Position numbers and translations under genes: made by a program | Notes under the pieces: model-generated | Seen by the model: the letters and a program-made list of their open reading frames with translations, nothing else | Database searches by the model: none | Told to the model about the DNA's origin: nothing | In this document: one piece after another, positions 35,331 to 48,032 of the stretch | How the letters are laid out: every line of letters starts with the position of its first letter | Position numbering within the stretch: position 1 is the first letter of the stretch | Origin: Sphagnum compactum | Taxonomy: Eukaryota; Bryophyta; Sphagnopsida; Sphagnales | Assembly: GCA_965153455.1 (NCBI GenBank) | Contig: OZ234493.1 | Location: 23,054,213 to 23,118,212, forward strand | DNA length: 64,000 bases | Reading direction: 5' to 3'

Positions 35331-35604
35331 ATCCACATGCACTTAAGGTGCCTTGATTTTCTTCCTTTAGGGTTGGGGTGGGGGGAGGTTTTTATGGAAA
35401 AAAATTCTCTTGTTCCCCATGGGTTCCCATCATGTTCCCCATTTGTTTCTCATGTTCTCACTACGTTCCTCAACACATTCCCAATAGCATGATCTTTTTA
35501 TCCCATATGCTTTGGCAAATGTTGTCTTCCTCTCACCTATATAGACGGGCCAAAGAGAAGGATCTTGACCCTTCTTCATGTGTAATGTGCATGGTCTCAG
35601 TGAC

Positions 35605-35924
35605 ACTAAAGTTTATGTTGGCCTTGCATACTACCAAGGCAAGGATATTGTGTTTAGATTCATTATAGAGATTATGTAGCTTAAGGGATTTTGGCCACTT
35701 AATAGGTCTATTTTCATGAGGATTTTTGCAAGATGATATTATGGCTTGTGTTTAAACTTGAGATGAGTTATAGAGTTATAATATATTAAAGAATTTTGGT
35801 TTCTTTTAGAGGTTTTTTTGAAGATTATATTTTTGTGTGGTAAAATATTTGTGTTTCCATAATTCTTTTATTGCCTTAACATATGTTTTAATCTAAATGG
35901 CAAGGCCACAATGTCACACACCCC
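35605..35924 (+). repeat. GGCCTTGCC-ended dispersed repeat, single arm
   Basis: It runs from TGACACTAAAGTTTATGTTG-GCCTTGC to GGCAAGGCCACAATGTCACA. The body matches the right arm of the hairpin at 4,966-5,281, with GATATTGTGTTTAGATTCAT and GAAGATTATATTTTTG in order. Confidence 0.75.
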
Positions 35925-35929
35925 AAGTG

Positions 35930-38900
35930 TTTCATATCATTCCCAACTCAAAATGGAATGGAAATTTCTTTTTTAGGGACTATCCAAACTTTTTGACTTT
36001 CAGAAAGGTTTTTTCCCTCCTGACCCAATCAATCGATATATTACGAAATAAAATAAAACCTTGAGCCTTACCTTCCCCAACTAATTAATATGAATCACAA
36101 GACCTTTACTTACTAGCACTTCACAACCAATAAAAAGTGACCGCCAATACCAACCACATGCCGAAACCCCAAAAATTACAAAAGAAAAGGTTTTAAACTT
36201 TAAAAATTGTTACAAAAGTAACAACCACATGCGTAACCCCACACCCCCAAATTTATTATTAAAAAAAATAAATTATAGCTGAATATTTTTTCACAAACTA
36301 ACAACATATCTAACGGTAGCCAAAATATTTAATTAAAAAATTAAAAATAAAAATTTAAGAAACTTAAGAACTGAATTTGGTCAGCCATTTTGTGAATTGG
36401 AAAAGGGCAGGAAGGAAGCCCACAATTGAATGAATGAAGATGGTGATAGTGGGGTGGGTTCATGCCTTGACTAAACTTATAGGGAGAAGTTTTGGAGATT
36501 ATATAAGATCATGAATGGGGAGGGGATAAGTAGCTTTAGTGTCAGAAGCAGCATGTGTGGGTATAAATAATAAGGTTAGTTGGGCTTGGGAATGAGGAGT
36601 CTTGCTCCATCACCACCATCACCACCACCACCACCACTTGGTTCAAGCCTAAGGAATGAAACTAAATGTAAAATTCATCAAGTGTTTGGTAATGTGGAGG
36701 TTGAAGAATGGATATTATTATTATACGAAATAATAACATGGATCCTTAACCAAAGACAACATCAGGCTACTTTAGGGAGAAATTGGGTCTTCTTGCATCA
36801 AAGTTGATCCTTGTGGAGTTTGTTATGAAAGTCAAGAGGTGAAATACGTGCAATGAGCTCAATTGGAATCAAGCTTAATTCCATAAGAGGAGAATTGAGA
36901 TATCCGAAATTGGTGCAAACTTCGAACTTAGATGGCTGTTTGGTTGAAATTAGTGGCAAGACCTAAAATTGCGACGCCAACTTTTGAACTACAACAAAAT
37001 ATAGGACCAAACTTTCCAATCACCTTCTAAGCTTCGGGTTTGTTAATTCAAGATCCTAAGGGACAACACTAAAAAAAAAGTAAAAAATAGGTGAGTAAAA
37101 ATATAGGGTGCAATATATTGGTTGTTGGGTAAAAATTATAAGTTATTTAGTTTAAGAATAAAGTACATTTTATTCAAATAATCAATTTAATTATAATATA
37201 AGGTATGTAATAATCTGAAATAATGGATTATAATTAGTATAAGGTGGCCTTCATATATATATAAATTAGATAATAATTGAGTGATAAAAATAGGTTGTAC
37301 AATTATTTACTACCCCACCTAAAAATGGTCATTTAACACACGTAGATTTCAAACTTTACATTAAGTATCCCCCCAAGCTCAAGATAAGCACATAAGCTTT
37401 TGCCAAACACACACATTTCTCACGAAGCTCATACCAAGTTTTTGACTCACAATATTCCATTTGAACTTATTAGAATTTAGACTCCAACCTTCACACATGA
37501 AAGGATTGATCATTATGTAACGGAATCAAAACTTCAACTGATCTAGTTATGAACCCTTTTTACTTGTAAAAAATGTCCTATTTTGACACAAATTTCTTAG
37601 ATCATCTTTGCCCATGCTTCCTTATCTCTACTCTTTCCTAAAGACATATTTCCTACTTACTAAGTACAACCCTCTTGCTTTCCTTCCTCTCCAAAAGTCA
37701 TAACATCAAAAAAAAAACTTTCAAAAAAAAACCAAAATACCATAATAAGCACCAAGTATATATTAAAAGCCCCCCTTGAAAGTCAACAATACCATAGTTT
37801 TTAATAGCCACAATGCAAAGATTTGAACCAAAGCTTAAAACTAAGCATGGATCTTGTACAACAAAGTCAAGAACTAGACATGTTTTAATGTCATGTAATA
37901 TTTGACCTTCAAGTTTGCTATCAAAACTTGGATTTAAATGTTGGCAACAAATCAAGATTTTATAACATGGCTCTACTGTTCACATATGTGTAAATGTTGC
38001 ATTTCAAAACACATTTGAGCATAAAAACATAAACAAATCTAAACATGCAAATTGAACTATATACAATATTGCCTATATTATCATAAAATTATATTTGAAT
38101 CAATTCACATCAAAATGAATAGCACCAAATAATGAATTTTTTTTCAATTTTTGGTGTTGTGTCATTAGCTAACATCCCAAAAGGTTTTAGCATTAAATGG
38201 CATTGACTAAGTAATATATGTTCAAATGTACTTTTACATTAGTAAATTTAATGATATTATAGATATTTATTAAATTAATGTATGAAAATCATCATAGATT
38301 ATTTGAAGGAATCAATTAAAAGTCTTACTTTCTCTTTATTAAAATACACTTGACACCTATATGAAACAAAGGTTTCATTACGAAAAGTAAAGCTTGCAAA
38401 TAATTTTTTTTTTTAAATTACTGAAAAAAAAAACTTGAAAATTAATTCACATTCATACAAAATATCTTATAGTTGATAATTCAATTAAAAATTTTAATGT
38501 TTCACAATTTTGTGATGAGTTTTGTTATTACTTTACATCAACTTGCATCTAGTATTAATAAAGTAATCCAAATCTTCCCTTACCTTGTTACACTTAAGCC
38601 ATGTACACCATTTTCCTTTTGAAAATTCATTCAATGGAGCCAACAACAAAGGATTTTATGGAGGCAATTTCATCAATATTTTTAGACCTAACATATGTGA
38701 AATATTAAAATTTGAGTAGATTATCTCTTTGGAAATTTCTTAAAAGTTCAATATTAAAATTTTAATGGAATTGTATTCCAACTTTATTTGGCTGAACTAA
38801 TTTTCACTTTCAAAATTCATTCAATATTACAATATGTGTTCAAAAGCACAAACCACACTAGTGCAAATATTTGTTACAAGTAATTTTTTTTACTATTGCA

Positions 38901-41900
38901 CATCTTGTCAAGTTAAAAATGAGTTATACTTATTATTGAAATCAATTTTAACTTATATATAGGAGTATCAAAATTCATGTATGAAAACAAAAATGGACTA
39001 AATAAACTATCCAAACAACTAGGATGTATTTGTAATCAATGTAAATTAACAAATTAGTTATTATTGATTTCAAATCATCAAATTGATTGGTGGTCATAAT
39101 TAATTAATCAAGTAACATTAGGTGTCATAAAAAAGCTTAATTTGTAGAAGAAATTTGTATAAGTTTCTATTGCAATAAATATAACATGTATAATAATAAT
39201 TACTATGATGGATTATGGTTGTTAATCAACACCTAAAGGTTCGTTTTCAATAGTAATTTGGGACAAAATTACTTCCAAATCAAGAAGTCTTTTGCTCACT
39301 GGAAAGATCTCAACAAGAATTACAAGAGAGTGAGGTTGCATGTTCGAAGTTAACCTATTTTGAGGGAGTTAGGGTGTTCCAAAGATGCAAAACACAATGT
39401 GTCCCAATTTTAAGAATCCTTTTTTGGCTTTTGAAAATTTTAGCCATAATCCTTACTAACAACTCCAACCTATATTATATGGAAGAGTGATAGCTCCCCC
39501 AAAGTCCAACCAATTTGAGTATAGGGTAAGTTCAAGGCTTGTGTATGTGAATTCATTGAGAAGTGTTCATGAATGTCCATTTGTTGTAGTTTATCCCAGA
39601 TTTCTAACACACCCCTCCTGTTCTAATGCATGGAGGTACATAACATGCCCTTAGTTCTTCATTATTTTCACTATTGCCACTTTAAGGAGAACTTACCACC
39701 AATACCTTGGGATGAACCTAAGGTGTGTCACACTAAAGGAAAACCAACACATAATGGTTTTACATGTAAAAAGCTAATGCAATTAAAATACAAGTTCATG
39801 TTTCTTTTCATTTGTAAAATCAATTCAGAGGTTGAGGTGGTTAGTTATTTTGACTTTGGTGGGATTATGACCTTTATCATGTCCTGCAAATGACATGACA
39901 TATTTAGGGTTTTTTTTTAAATGGCTTTTTCATGAAGATGTGACCATCACCTTTTGGTAGTTTGTCCTTGAAAATTGGGGATGATGGCAACTAACAAAAA
40001 AAATGTTGCTAACTTGCTAGATATTCTACACTGAGTTTGTAGTTGAAATTTGTTGTGCTGGATAATAAGATTTGTGTGGAGGTTTGGATGGTGATTTGTA
40101 TGGAAGGTGTGCGATCGAATTTTTGGCAATAAGGAGTGTCAACAAAGATATAAGCACATAAGTTCTATGAAGAAGCTAGGGGGAAGAATGCAAAGCTAAG
40201 TACATTGTGTTTAAGTAGGATGTGAAATGATTAAATTTTCTACAAAAGCAACACTAAATCCAAATTATTCATTTTCTACTGCATAGTGTAATGCAAGTTA
40301 TAGATTGGAATGTAGTAGTTATGTCTTTTGAGGAGATGTTTTCCTTGACCTAGTATAGTATTGAAAAGGTTGGAAATGATGACATTGTTTAAAATTCACA
40401 ATCTTGGAAATCCGTCAAGTCCTAGTCCTGTTTCTTAGGTTGATCATAAGGAACACAAAATTTGAATGTTTTGGGTTTGGGAAAATACTTCCAATATCAA
40501 AGGAGAAACATTATGAAGTTGTGGGTTTATGTTGCAGCATCAAGGGATGATACCTATCAATGGACAAGAGGGTGAAACATGAAAGTTTAATCCAACATCT
40601 TTAGTCATAGTTGTCAAGGTGCAACATAGTTGTGATTGAAGGGCTTATCTATGTTGTTAGTATGTGGCAACGATGTTAATTGTTGGAGTTCATACTTCAA
40701 GAATCTTAAGAATAAAAGATTTGATTATTATGTGGACATAATCAAATAAGATAATTTTTAGCATGATTATTATTGGCAATAAACTATCTTAGCCTCTAAT
40801 TTTTTATTACAAGATATCTATCTCAATCAAGGGTAGTTTATGAATTTGTCAACCTTTTGCATGAAAATCGAATGTAGACAATTTATGTGATGGGTGAAAA
40901 TGTACCTCAAACCTCACTAGCAAACATGCAAAATTGAAATCATAATCAATCTATCACCAAAAAGGGTGCATTTGTGAAAACACATATCACAACAATTATA
41001 ATTCATGCTTGGGTTTTTGTGTATTTGATGTAAAAATTTGTATTAATGTTTCAAGTTTAGAATTTTTTAACATGATTTTCTAAAAGTATAAACTATGAAA
41101 ACATGTGGAATAATTTGGATTGAATCTAATGGATATAGAATATTCAAAAACACACATAAAACATTGTAACTAATGTTTTTTTTTTTTCATTTTTAAAAGA
41201 CTTGAAATATGCAACAATTATTGAAATATCTACATAATAGTGTGATTAATTGTGAAAAAACAAAAATTATTCATAAAAATCATGGATAATTTCTAATCCA
41301 TGATCACATTTTATAACTGATTGTAGTTTGCCATATGATCATCTTGACAAGCATTCTCACTACTTTTTATTAATAGTCAAAAATATTATGTCACAATAAA
41401 GTCTTGTCTAAAAGGTTGGTTTATATTATATTGTTTGCACTTAAAAACATTCATTATCTTAAACAATTCAATGTCGTCATGTAAACTTATGATGTTTTAC
41501 ATTTAATTACCTTTAATGTTTTGATTTGTTGTATTTCAAATATTAGTGAAGGGGTGTAATCACAATAACACGTACCATAGCAAATGTAAGGCTTGTTGGG
41601 TTTTTTCATGTTTTAAAGTCATAATTTAACTTGATGTTCAAATTGTAAGATTTGTTTATATAGTTGTATTTTTAATATATCATGGGAACATGTGAATTAA
41701 TTTGACATTAATTCAATGAGTAAAAAATTAACAAAAACATTCATTAAACACTATAACGCTTATTTTTAAGCAATTAAAGGCCTTGTAAATGGATTTGAAT
41801 TTTTTCGAAAATGACAATTTTTTGCCAAATTTTTAACATAAACCTTAACATAATAACATGAATTTTTTATAAATGTTTTTTTAAAAAATTCAAAACTTTT

Positions 41901-42770
41901 TAAAAAATATTTCAAGAATATTCTAAAAATATTTCTTAAAAAACAATCACAAAAGCAATCAAAAAGCAGGCAGGTGTGACTCATGTTATCTCGTTTGCAC
42001 CCAAAGGGTCCATGCCAAAGATTGAAAGGGAGAAAAAGAAAACAAGGATGGGAAAAACAAGGGATAATAAAAAATCTTGTCAAATAAATGTGATTTGATT
42101 TAAAGGATGAAAGAGAAGCCAATTTTTGACAATGAAATGTACCCCATAGACAAAACATTATAATTCATGGATGAAATTGACCAACATCCCTGTATTTTAA
42201 TTTGATTGACATGGCCAAATGTTACGGTTTTAAGTGATCAAATTCATCAATTAAAATTATTTCATCCATGTACTGAAATTTCATCCATGCCATTCAATTG
42301 ATATTATCAATATTGTACGTTAGTGTCACCCATGTGGGTTGGGCTAATTCATCCAGATTGTGTAGTCTGTTTTCATCCATGTGTTTCAATTTCCGGTCAC
42401 GCTTCTCAAGTGACCTTACATTATAGCAAAACTAGTCTCCTCTAAATTCCTGATTATCTGAAAATAAATTTATTAATTTGGCATGCAGAATCTGCCTGTA
42501 GCTCCTATTTCCTATTTATAAGTTGAGGTTTTTAAAAACAAAATGGGTTTCTTTGCCGCAGGGGGGATTTTATTTTTCCCCATTTTTTTTATATTAAGAA
42601 ATTGAAGAATTTCTCCAAAAAATAAGAAAAAATTCTCAAAGTTACACTAGAAAAACACATTTCTCCCAAAAAAAAAGAAGAACTTGCCTCCATAATTGAA
42701 TGGGGATTAGGGTCCTCCCATAGTAATTAAGGGGCTTAAGAATTAAGTACCTCATTTTGAGCAATCCCTT
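35930..42770. other. Long gene-free AT-rich stretch
   Basis: I searched this for coding exons, inverted ends and tandem units and found nothing that I can support beyond short A and T runs. The frames over 39,630-39,890 and 41,766-42,158 are short and have no recognisable domain. Confidence 0.5.
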
Positions 42771-42779
42771 GCAGGGTTT

Positions 42780-42965
42780 CTTTTTAAGGATTTTGTTATG
42801 TAACCAAAGTGGCAATCATCCAGAAAATAATTTAGCCAAATTTGGCTACATACAAGATATGAAAGTAGGAAAAAAAAAAAAAAAACAAAAAAACACAATA
42901 CTTTTTTATTCTTGGCTGGAACTTATCATAAAAATTTGACGATTTTAAATAAATAAATAAATAAA
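42780..42965 (+). repeat. Dispersed repeat, ATCATCCA / TAGCCAAATTTGGCTA family
   Basis: It contains GATTTTGTTATGTAACCAAAG, ATCATCCAG, the palindrome TAGCCAAATTTGGCTA and a poly-A run, in the order seen at 2,400-2,740. Confidence 0.65.
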
Positions 42966-42984
42966 AATCTGACACGGATTTTTG

Positions 42985-43310
42985 TGTGGTTCTTTGATAT
43001 AGTTAATAACCTTTGGCTTTTGGGTAATCGAAAATTTTCAAAACCAAAGAACCTTCAGTTCAGGGTATCGAAAAGCTTCTGAATCAGACAAGCTTGGGTT
43101 ACGGGTTTTTGAAAGAGTTCAAAGAACCGTCAGGTTTCACAATAGAACTGGCAAAGGAGCCATCAGATTAGGGCCCCGGTTCTTTGATTTGCTTTACAAC
43201 CCCGGTTGAGGGTCGAACTGGTTTGATCACTTTTGAGAGTTGCCAGTTGAAGGTCAGAACTGGTTCTTTGATTTTTGAGAACCGCCTATGAAGGGTATTA
43301 CATGTACCCT
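42985..43310. repeat. Decayed GGTTCTTTGAT / GAACC small elements
   Basis: Repeated inverted words GGTTCTTTGAT and AAAGAACC (43,015-43,290) and a C run at about 43,313-43,323 occur. They resemble the inner part of the CAGTGTTGGG family. The ends are not clear. Confidence 0.4.
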
Positions 43311-43756
43311 ACCCCCCCCCCCCAATATGACGGAAGGAACATCAATGAGCGATTTCGGCATACAGAATCTGCCAGGTCTGCCAATTCTGCAAGGGGAATG
43401 TATCCTAACATATTCAACCTTGTAATGAGGTTGTAATATGGCAAAAATATGCCCAAGTGCTCTTACAGCTACAAGAATATCATAAGTTCTAGTTACGGAC
43501 CCATTATTGGTTGCAATACTTGAACTCATAATCTTGAACTTTCTCTTCTCTTCCAAATTCCAATTCAAACAAGTAGGATGGAGTGGATGTGAACTAAAAG
43601 GCCATTAAAGCATCTCCACCATGAGCTTGGATCTACCCCTTTACATTACATTTGGAGGTGTTTCTGAGATGGTAAATGATTAAAATTTGTCAAGTGTCAT
43701 AACATTCTTTGTCAATTTCCCTTGCTATGTTATCTTTTACCTCTTAGTAGTCATCA

Positions 43757-43872
43757 CACTACAATACAACAAAAGGTGTCCTTGTACATCAAGGAATTAC
43801 ACTTGATTTTGAATGAATTCACTAGTTTGGTGAATGGAGACTAGTGAATTGCATCCACATTTTGTAATGGTG
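43757..43872 (+). mobile_element. CACTA-like miniature element, 116 bp
   Basis: It starts CACTACAATACAACAAAAG and ends CCACATTTTGTAATGGTG. The ends are imperfect inverted repeats of the CACTAC kind. TCA occurs immediately before (43,754-43,756) and after (43,873-43,875), an exact 3-bp target duplication as expected for CACTA (CMC) elements. There is no coding capacity. Confidence 0.7.
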
Positions 43873-45120
43873 TCATTTTTCGATCTTCTTGTAATCTTTC
43901 ATCACAATTTGGCTTGTCCATTATCATAGCTCAATTCAAATCCTTTGTTTTAATATGCCCTTGTTAAGTTGCTTCTGTGATGAAGTTTTTGTGTGAAGTT
44001 TCTTCCTACACACACATTGAGCTTGATGAAAATGATGATGAATAATATTTTGCAATGCAAATCTTACATGTGTTTGGGGACAAACTTGATGAAGACAAAC
44101 ATAGTCATGGAAGGTCAAGAATTGGTCATCAAGCCAATGTGTGGAGAATTTTTTGTTTGTTGAGTGAAAAGTGGATTCATTGAAACTACTTTGTAAATGT
44201 TCTTGTTTACAACATGAAGTTATTTTGATGTCATTATAGAATGAACTATCACTTGTTCTTGTGCATCATGGAATGTTGGCATTCAATTTCGATAAGGATT
44301 GTCTTTTGTAACATTTTAAACAAGGTAATAAAGCCATAGAAAATCTTAACATTCATTTAAAACTATACAAGGACCTTATTGAACACACAATTGAAAGGCA
44401 ATCATTGAAAAAATTGCACATTCTTTTCAATTTTGTGGTGCAATTACATTTTATTCCAAAAATTCACTTCCATATGCATTGTTGTTTTATTGTGTTTTAA
44501 CAAATGCATTGATAAATTGACGGGTGGGATTTGAATTTGAGGGGTCCAAATTTGTCATAAAAGTCAAAGCGATTGCTAAAGTCATGACATTCACAAGAAA
44601 TTCACAAATTTCACCATAAATTTTTCATTGAAGGTGGTCCTTGAGCTATTGTAGTTCTTCAAGTTGTCATAGTTTGAATATTCATTTGTGTGTTCAAACA
44701 TTGTGTTTCTAGTATTGAAAATAAGGCCATAATGATCACCTCTTCTAAGATCGACACCTTCTTCAAAGTTGTAGTCACCATGTTGGTAGTTATTTTGCCA
44801 TGGGCTTGTAACATGTTTTTTTCTTACCTTCATTTAATCAATTTTTTTTTGGTCGTTGATACTTGTGGTCTCTCTATACGTGTGTGTAGAATTGGTATGT
44901 GATCTTGAGATTTTGGAGCTGATTACTTCGACTACACTAGTTGAAATTTTTTGGTGGCCTTGGAAGTTTTGTACTTTGGAGGTGGTGTGTCTTTCAACTC
45001 CTCTTGCATATCATCCCACCAAGGGATATCCTTCAATAACAACAAACAATGGATGAAGGTGAAGATTGAATGCTTTGGGTGCCATTACTTGTACAATTCC
45101 AAACTACTTTATAACACATT

Positions 45121-45477
45121 TTAAAGTGAAGATCTCAACTTATTTAGAGTTGTACCTAACCCAAAACAACCCACAAATTTAGAAATATCATGTTTTACAA
45201 TTCCCCATTTCAATTTCAATAGTTTAGTTGGTCTTTTTTCACTTGTAGGTGGTTTGTGATTGTTGTGGTGCTCTTGAATCTGCTTCCAAAACATGTGCAA
45301 TTTTTTACCCATTTCTAGTGATAGGGTATCACATATGTGTAAAAAGAACACATGCACACAATTGAGCTCTTCATCAATGACAAAAAATTTCCCTTTTTTG
45401 GATTGCAAAATCTTTGAAACTAAGAAAGATGTTGTGCTTTTCATGTGCAATGTTAGATATTCCCCTTTTGACATCAT
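45121..45477 (-). pseudogene. Transposon-linked Myb/SANT-like protein fragment
   Basis: The 118-residue frame contains EELNCVHVFFLHICDTLSLE, then MFWKQIQEHHN, then RPTKLLKLKWGIVKHDISKF and VGCFGLGTTLNKL. This is the layout of the plant Myb/SANT-like, NAM-associated proteins often linked to PIF/Harbinger elements: an acidic start, a Trp-bearing helix FWKxI, then a K-x-x-W-x-x-I-x-x-D-(I/V)-x-K-F helix. The expected first tryptophan (A-W-L) is absent, the C-terminal part is missing, and I see no matching transposase nearby. It is probably a relic. No terminal repeats were found, so the element cannot be bounded. Confidence 0.45.
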
Positions 45478-45715
45478 GAAATTTGATGTAATGTCTTGCT
45501 CAAGGTTCCTCTATATATGTTGCTGTTTGATTATGTGTAGGGGGAGAAATTAGATGGGCGTATTAGTCTTCTATAATTTAGTGATGACAATGGGAAGAGC
45601 TCAACAACACTTTTATTACCATTTATGATAAGATGCAATTGGCAAACTATTTATGGTATCCCATGGGAGATGATCTTACCCACCCTATGGTATAGATTTA
45701 ACCAAGGGTCAGATC

Positions 45716-45955
45716 CAATGTTAGGTGGGTATTTGAAATATTTAGGTATTTTTAAAAAATTAGAACGGTTGATTTTGGTTATTTAAAAACTCTCAAAATT
45801 AGAGCTGTCAGGTTTCATGAAGGAACTGGCAATTATTCTTGGCAGTTATTTGACCTTCTCAAAATTTTTTTTTTGAGAACCACGGTTATGAACCCTAAGA
45901 ACCACCCTGAAATCTGGATCGGGGTTAGGCAGTTTCTAATAACCACCCAACACTG
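45716..45955. mobile_element. Small hAT-like element of the CAGTGTTGGG family, 240 bp
   Basis: The left end CAATGTTAGGTGGGTATTTG and the right end AATAACCACCCAACACTG are inverted repeats with few mismatches. The flanking 8-mers (GTCAGATC and GTCTATTG) match at only four positions, so the duplication is lost or the ends are off by a few bases. It is non-coding and resembles the ends of the 17,100-20,910 element. Confidence 0.6.
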
Positions 45956-46637
45956 GTCTATTGTTATTGTCTCAAGGGTGTTGAGAATATTCCTTGTAAC
46001 TGAAGTGGTTTCATGAGGAATATTCTCAAACCTCACTACACTACTTGATGCCTCATAACAAAATATTCCTATCACAGTGGGTTAGGGACCAACAGTTAAG
46101 AAAACTTAATTACAAAAAGAAAAAAGAAAATAAAATTCCATAAGTGGAATGATTCATCCATAGTCAATAGTGTATATGGGATGTGGCTTATTATTTATTA
46201 TTAAGCTAGTCATTGGATGTGAGGGAAAAGGGGGATGAGAAAATTGGACATTCCATTCCTCTTGTTTGTTCCAAGTTGTTGTTTGTCACAATAGATACTA
46301 GGTTTATGGAAGCTTGTCAGCAAAGAACAATGCCAGGGTCCTTTCTTTTTCCTTTTCCTCTTGTCACCATAGGAAAACCCTAAACCCTAAACTTAACCTA
46401 ATTTTTTAATTTTTTTTTTGGCTTGGAACCTCATACAGCATAATCTTCCTGCTTGTTCTGGCAGGCATCTAACAAGATTATGTGTTTCCTTACAACAGCC
46501 AGGCCTAAGGTTCCTTCAACAACCCACTAGAAGCCCATGTCTTGAGACATGCCTAACCTAGAATGGTTTTCTTTTTGTTGTTTTGAAGTTCTTGTTTTGG
46601 AAAAAATTCCCACCAGTGCTTTAACGTCGTGTAATGC

Positions 46638-46780
46638 CCTCAGAGTGGGGCATTCTGAAAGTAAGCCAACCCCTCGACTCTACTTAGAGTGGGGCATTCC
46701 GAAAGTAAGCCAACCCTCGACTCTATTTAGGGAGTGGGACATTCCCAAAGTAAGCGACCCTTGACTCTACCTAGGGTTAG
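46638..46780 (+). repeat. Tandem repeat, three units of about 45-50 bp
   Basis: Each unit has AGAGTGGGGCATTC, GAAAGTAAGCCAACCC and TCGACTCTA. The GAGTGGG words start near 46,643, 46,687 and 46,732. Confidence 0.85.
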
Positions 46781-46784
46781 GGTG

Positions 46785-47595
46785 CATACTCACTCGGGGA
46801 TTCCACCCCGCTCCTGAAGTGGTACCCTAGAGTAGTTTTAAGTCTTCAAGATGGGGGAAGGGCATGGTTATCAAGGATTAACACTAAATGATTTGATTAG
46901 TAGAAGGGATTAGCAGATATGAATTTTCAAAATTATTTATTCATCTTATAGTATGATTTAATGTATATAAAGATGAACATAATGCAAAATTGGTCACATT
47001 GATGATACAAGGGGTTAGAGTTTAATGTAAAAAGGGATGTGAAGGAAAGGAGGAGGAGGAGGACAACAATCAAAAGTAAGTAATAGAGGAGCTTGTCCCC
47101 TATGTTTGACCAGACTATCTATTTACATACTTAGGCTTCTTGTATTGGGAGTTGGGACACAAAGGGACACCAGAAGATCATGGAGAGAATATATGACTGG
47201 GGAGTTACAGAGGAGGGTAGGTACTACTAAAGGGGGGGGGGGGGGGGGGGGTGCTGGGTGGAGAGAGTTGTCCTGTCATTCAAAACTGTGCACAGACTAG
47301 AAAACATCACCCATTTTGGGGTACACCTGATCTTAGAATCTGATGAGTGTGGACCAAGTACCAAACTACTTGTGCAGTGCAGCATGGTAGTAAAGTTAAC
47401 ATGATGTATCAACAATAATGACCCCATGTTTCTTTCCTCCAACACTCTCTCTGCCCAAGGAAGAAGGACTCATCACTAATTTTACCACCCTATCCAGCTT
47501 CCAACTTCCAATCCCAAGCAGTAACCATGTTTGCATATTATTAACTCATTTATGTTGTAGGAAAATTTGAATCCTAAAAGTAATAGAGTTATCTG
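46785..47595. other. Gene-free stretch with a 20-bp G run
   Basis: An unbroken run of twenty G lies at 47,232-47,251. It produces a poly-Gly frame on one strand and a poly-Pro frame on the other. No gene is supported. Confidence 0.6.
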
Positions 47596-48032
47596 TAAAG
47601 TCTCACGATTAGGGGCCGACAACCGGCCAGTTTTTGTATAATAGCACGCATCAAACAGGTAACTGGGAATGAAAATTTTACAAAGTGAAATAGCTGGGCC
47701 CAAACTAGTTTTCCACCAATTTTTGGTGGTAAACTGGGATTTCGAGGGCCTCCGGCCAATGCTGCTGCATATGTTTTCACTGCTTCTACCTGTATAACTA
47801 CTAGAATTAGTAAAGTCTCACGATTAGAGGGCGAGAACCGGCCAGTTTTTGTATAATAGCACGCATCAAACACGTAACTGGGAATGAAAATTTTACAAAG
47901 TGAAATAGCTGGGGCCCAAACTAGTTTTCCACCAATTTTTGGTGGTAAACTGAGTTAAACTTGAGGGCCTCCGGCCAATGCTGCTGCTGCATATGTTCTC
48001 ACTGCTTCTACCTGTATAACTACTAGAATTAG
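47596..48032 (+). repeat. Tandem duplication, two units of about 215-222 bp
   Basis: The first unit is 47,596-47,810 and the second 47,811-48,032. Both start TAAAGTCTCACGATTAG and end ACTACTAGAATTAG. They differ by single bases and small indels, such as an extra GCT and a changed TTTCGAGG/TTAAACTTGAGG region. Each holds a perfect 17-bp inverted repeat, CCACCAATTTTTGGTGG. Confidence 0.95.

Noticed and set aside
36580-36807. Short plus-strand frame with a Pro-rich start
   Set aside because: The Pro run is a (CAC)n microsatellite. The rest shows no domain, and there is no splice-linked continuation that I could find.
39330-39360. A GTTCGAA-like word that could be a tRNA T-arm
   Set aside because: No acceptor stem, D-arm or anticodon arm can be formed around it.
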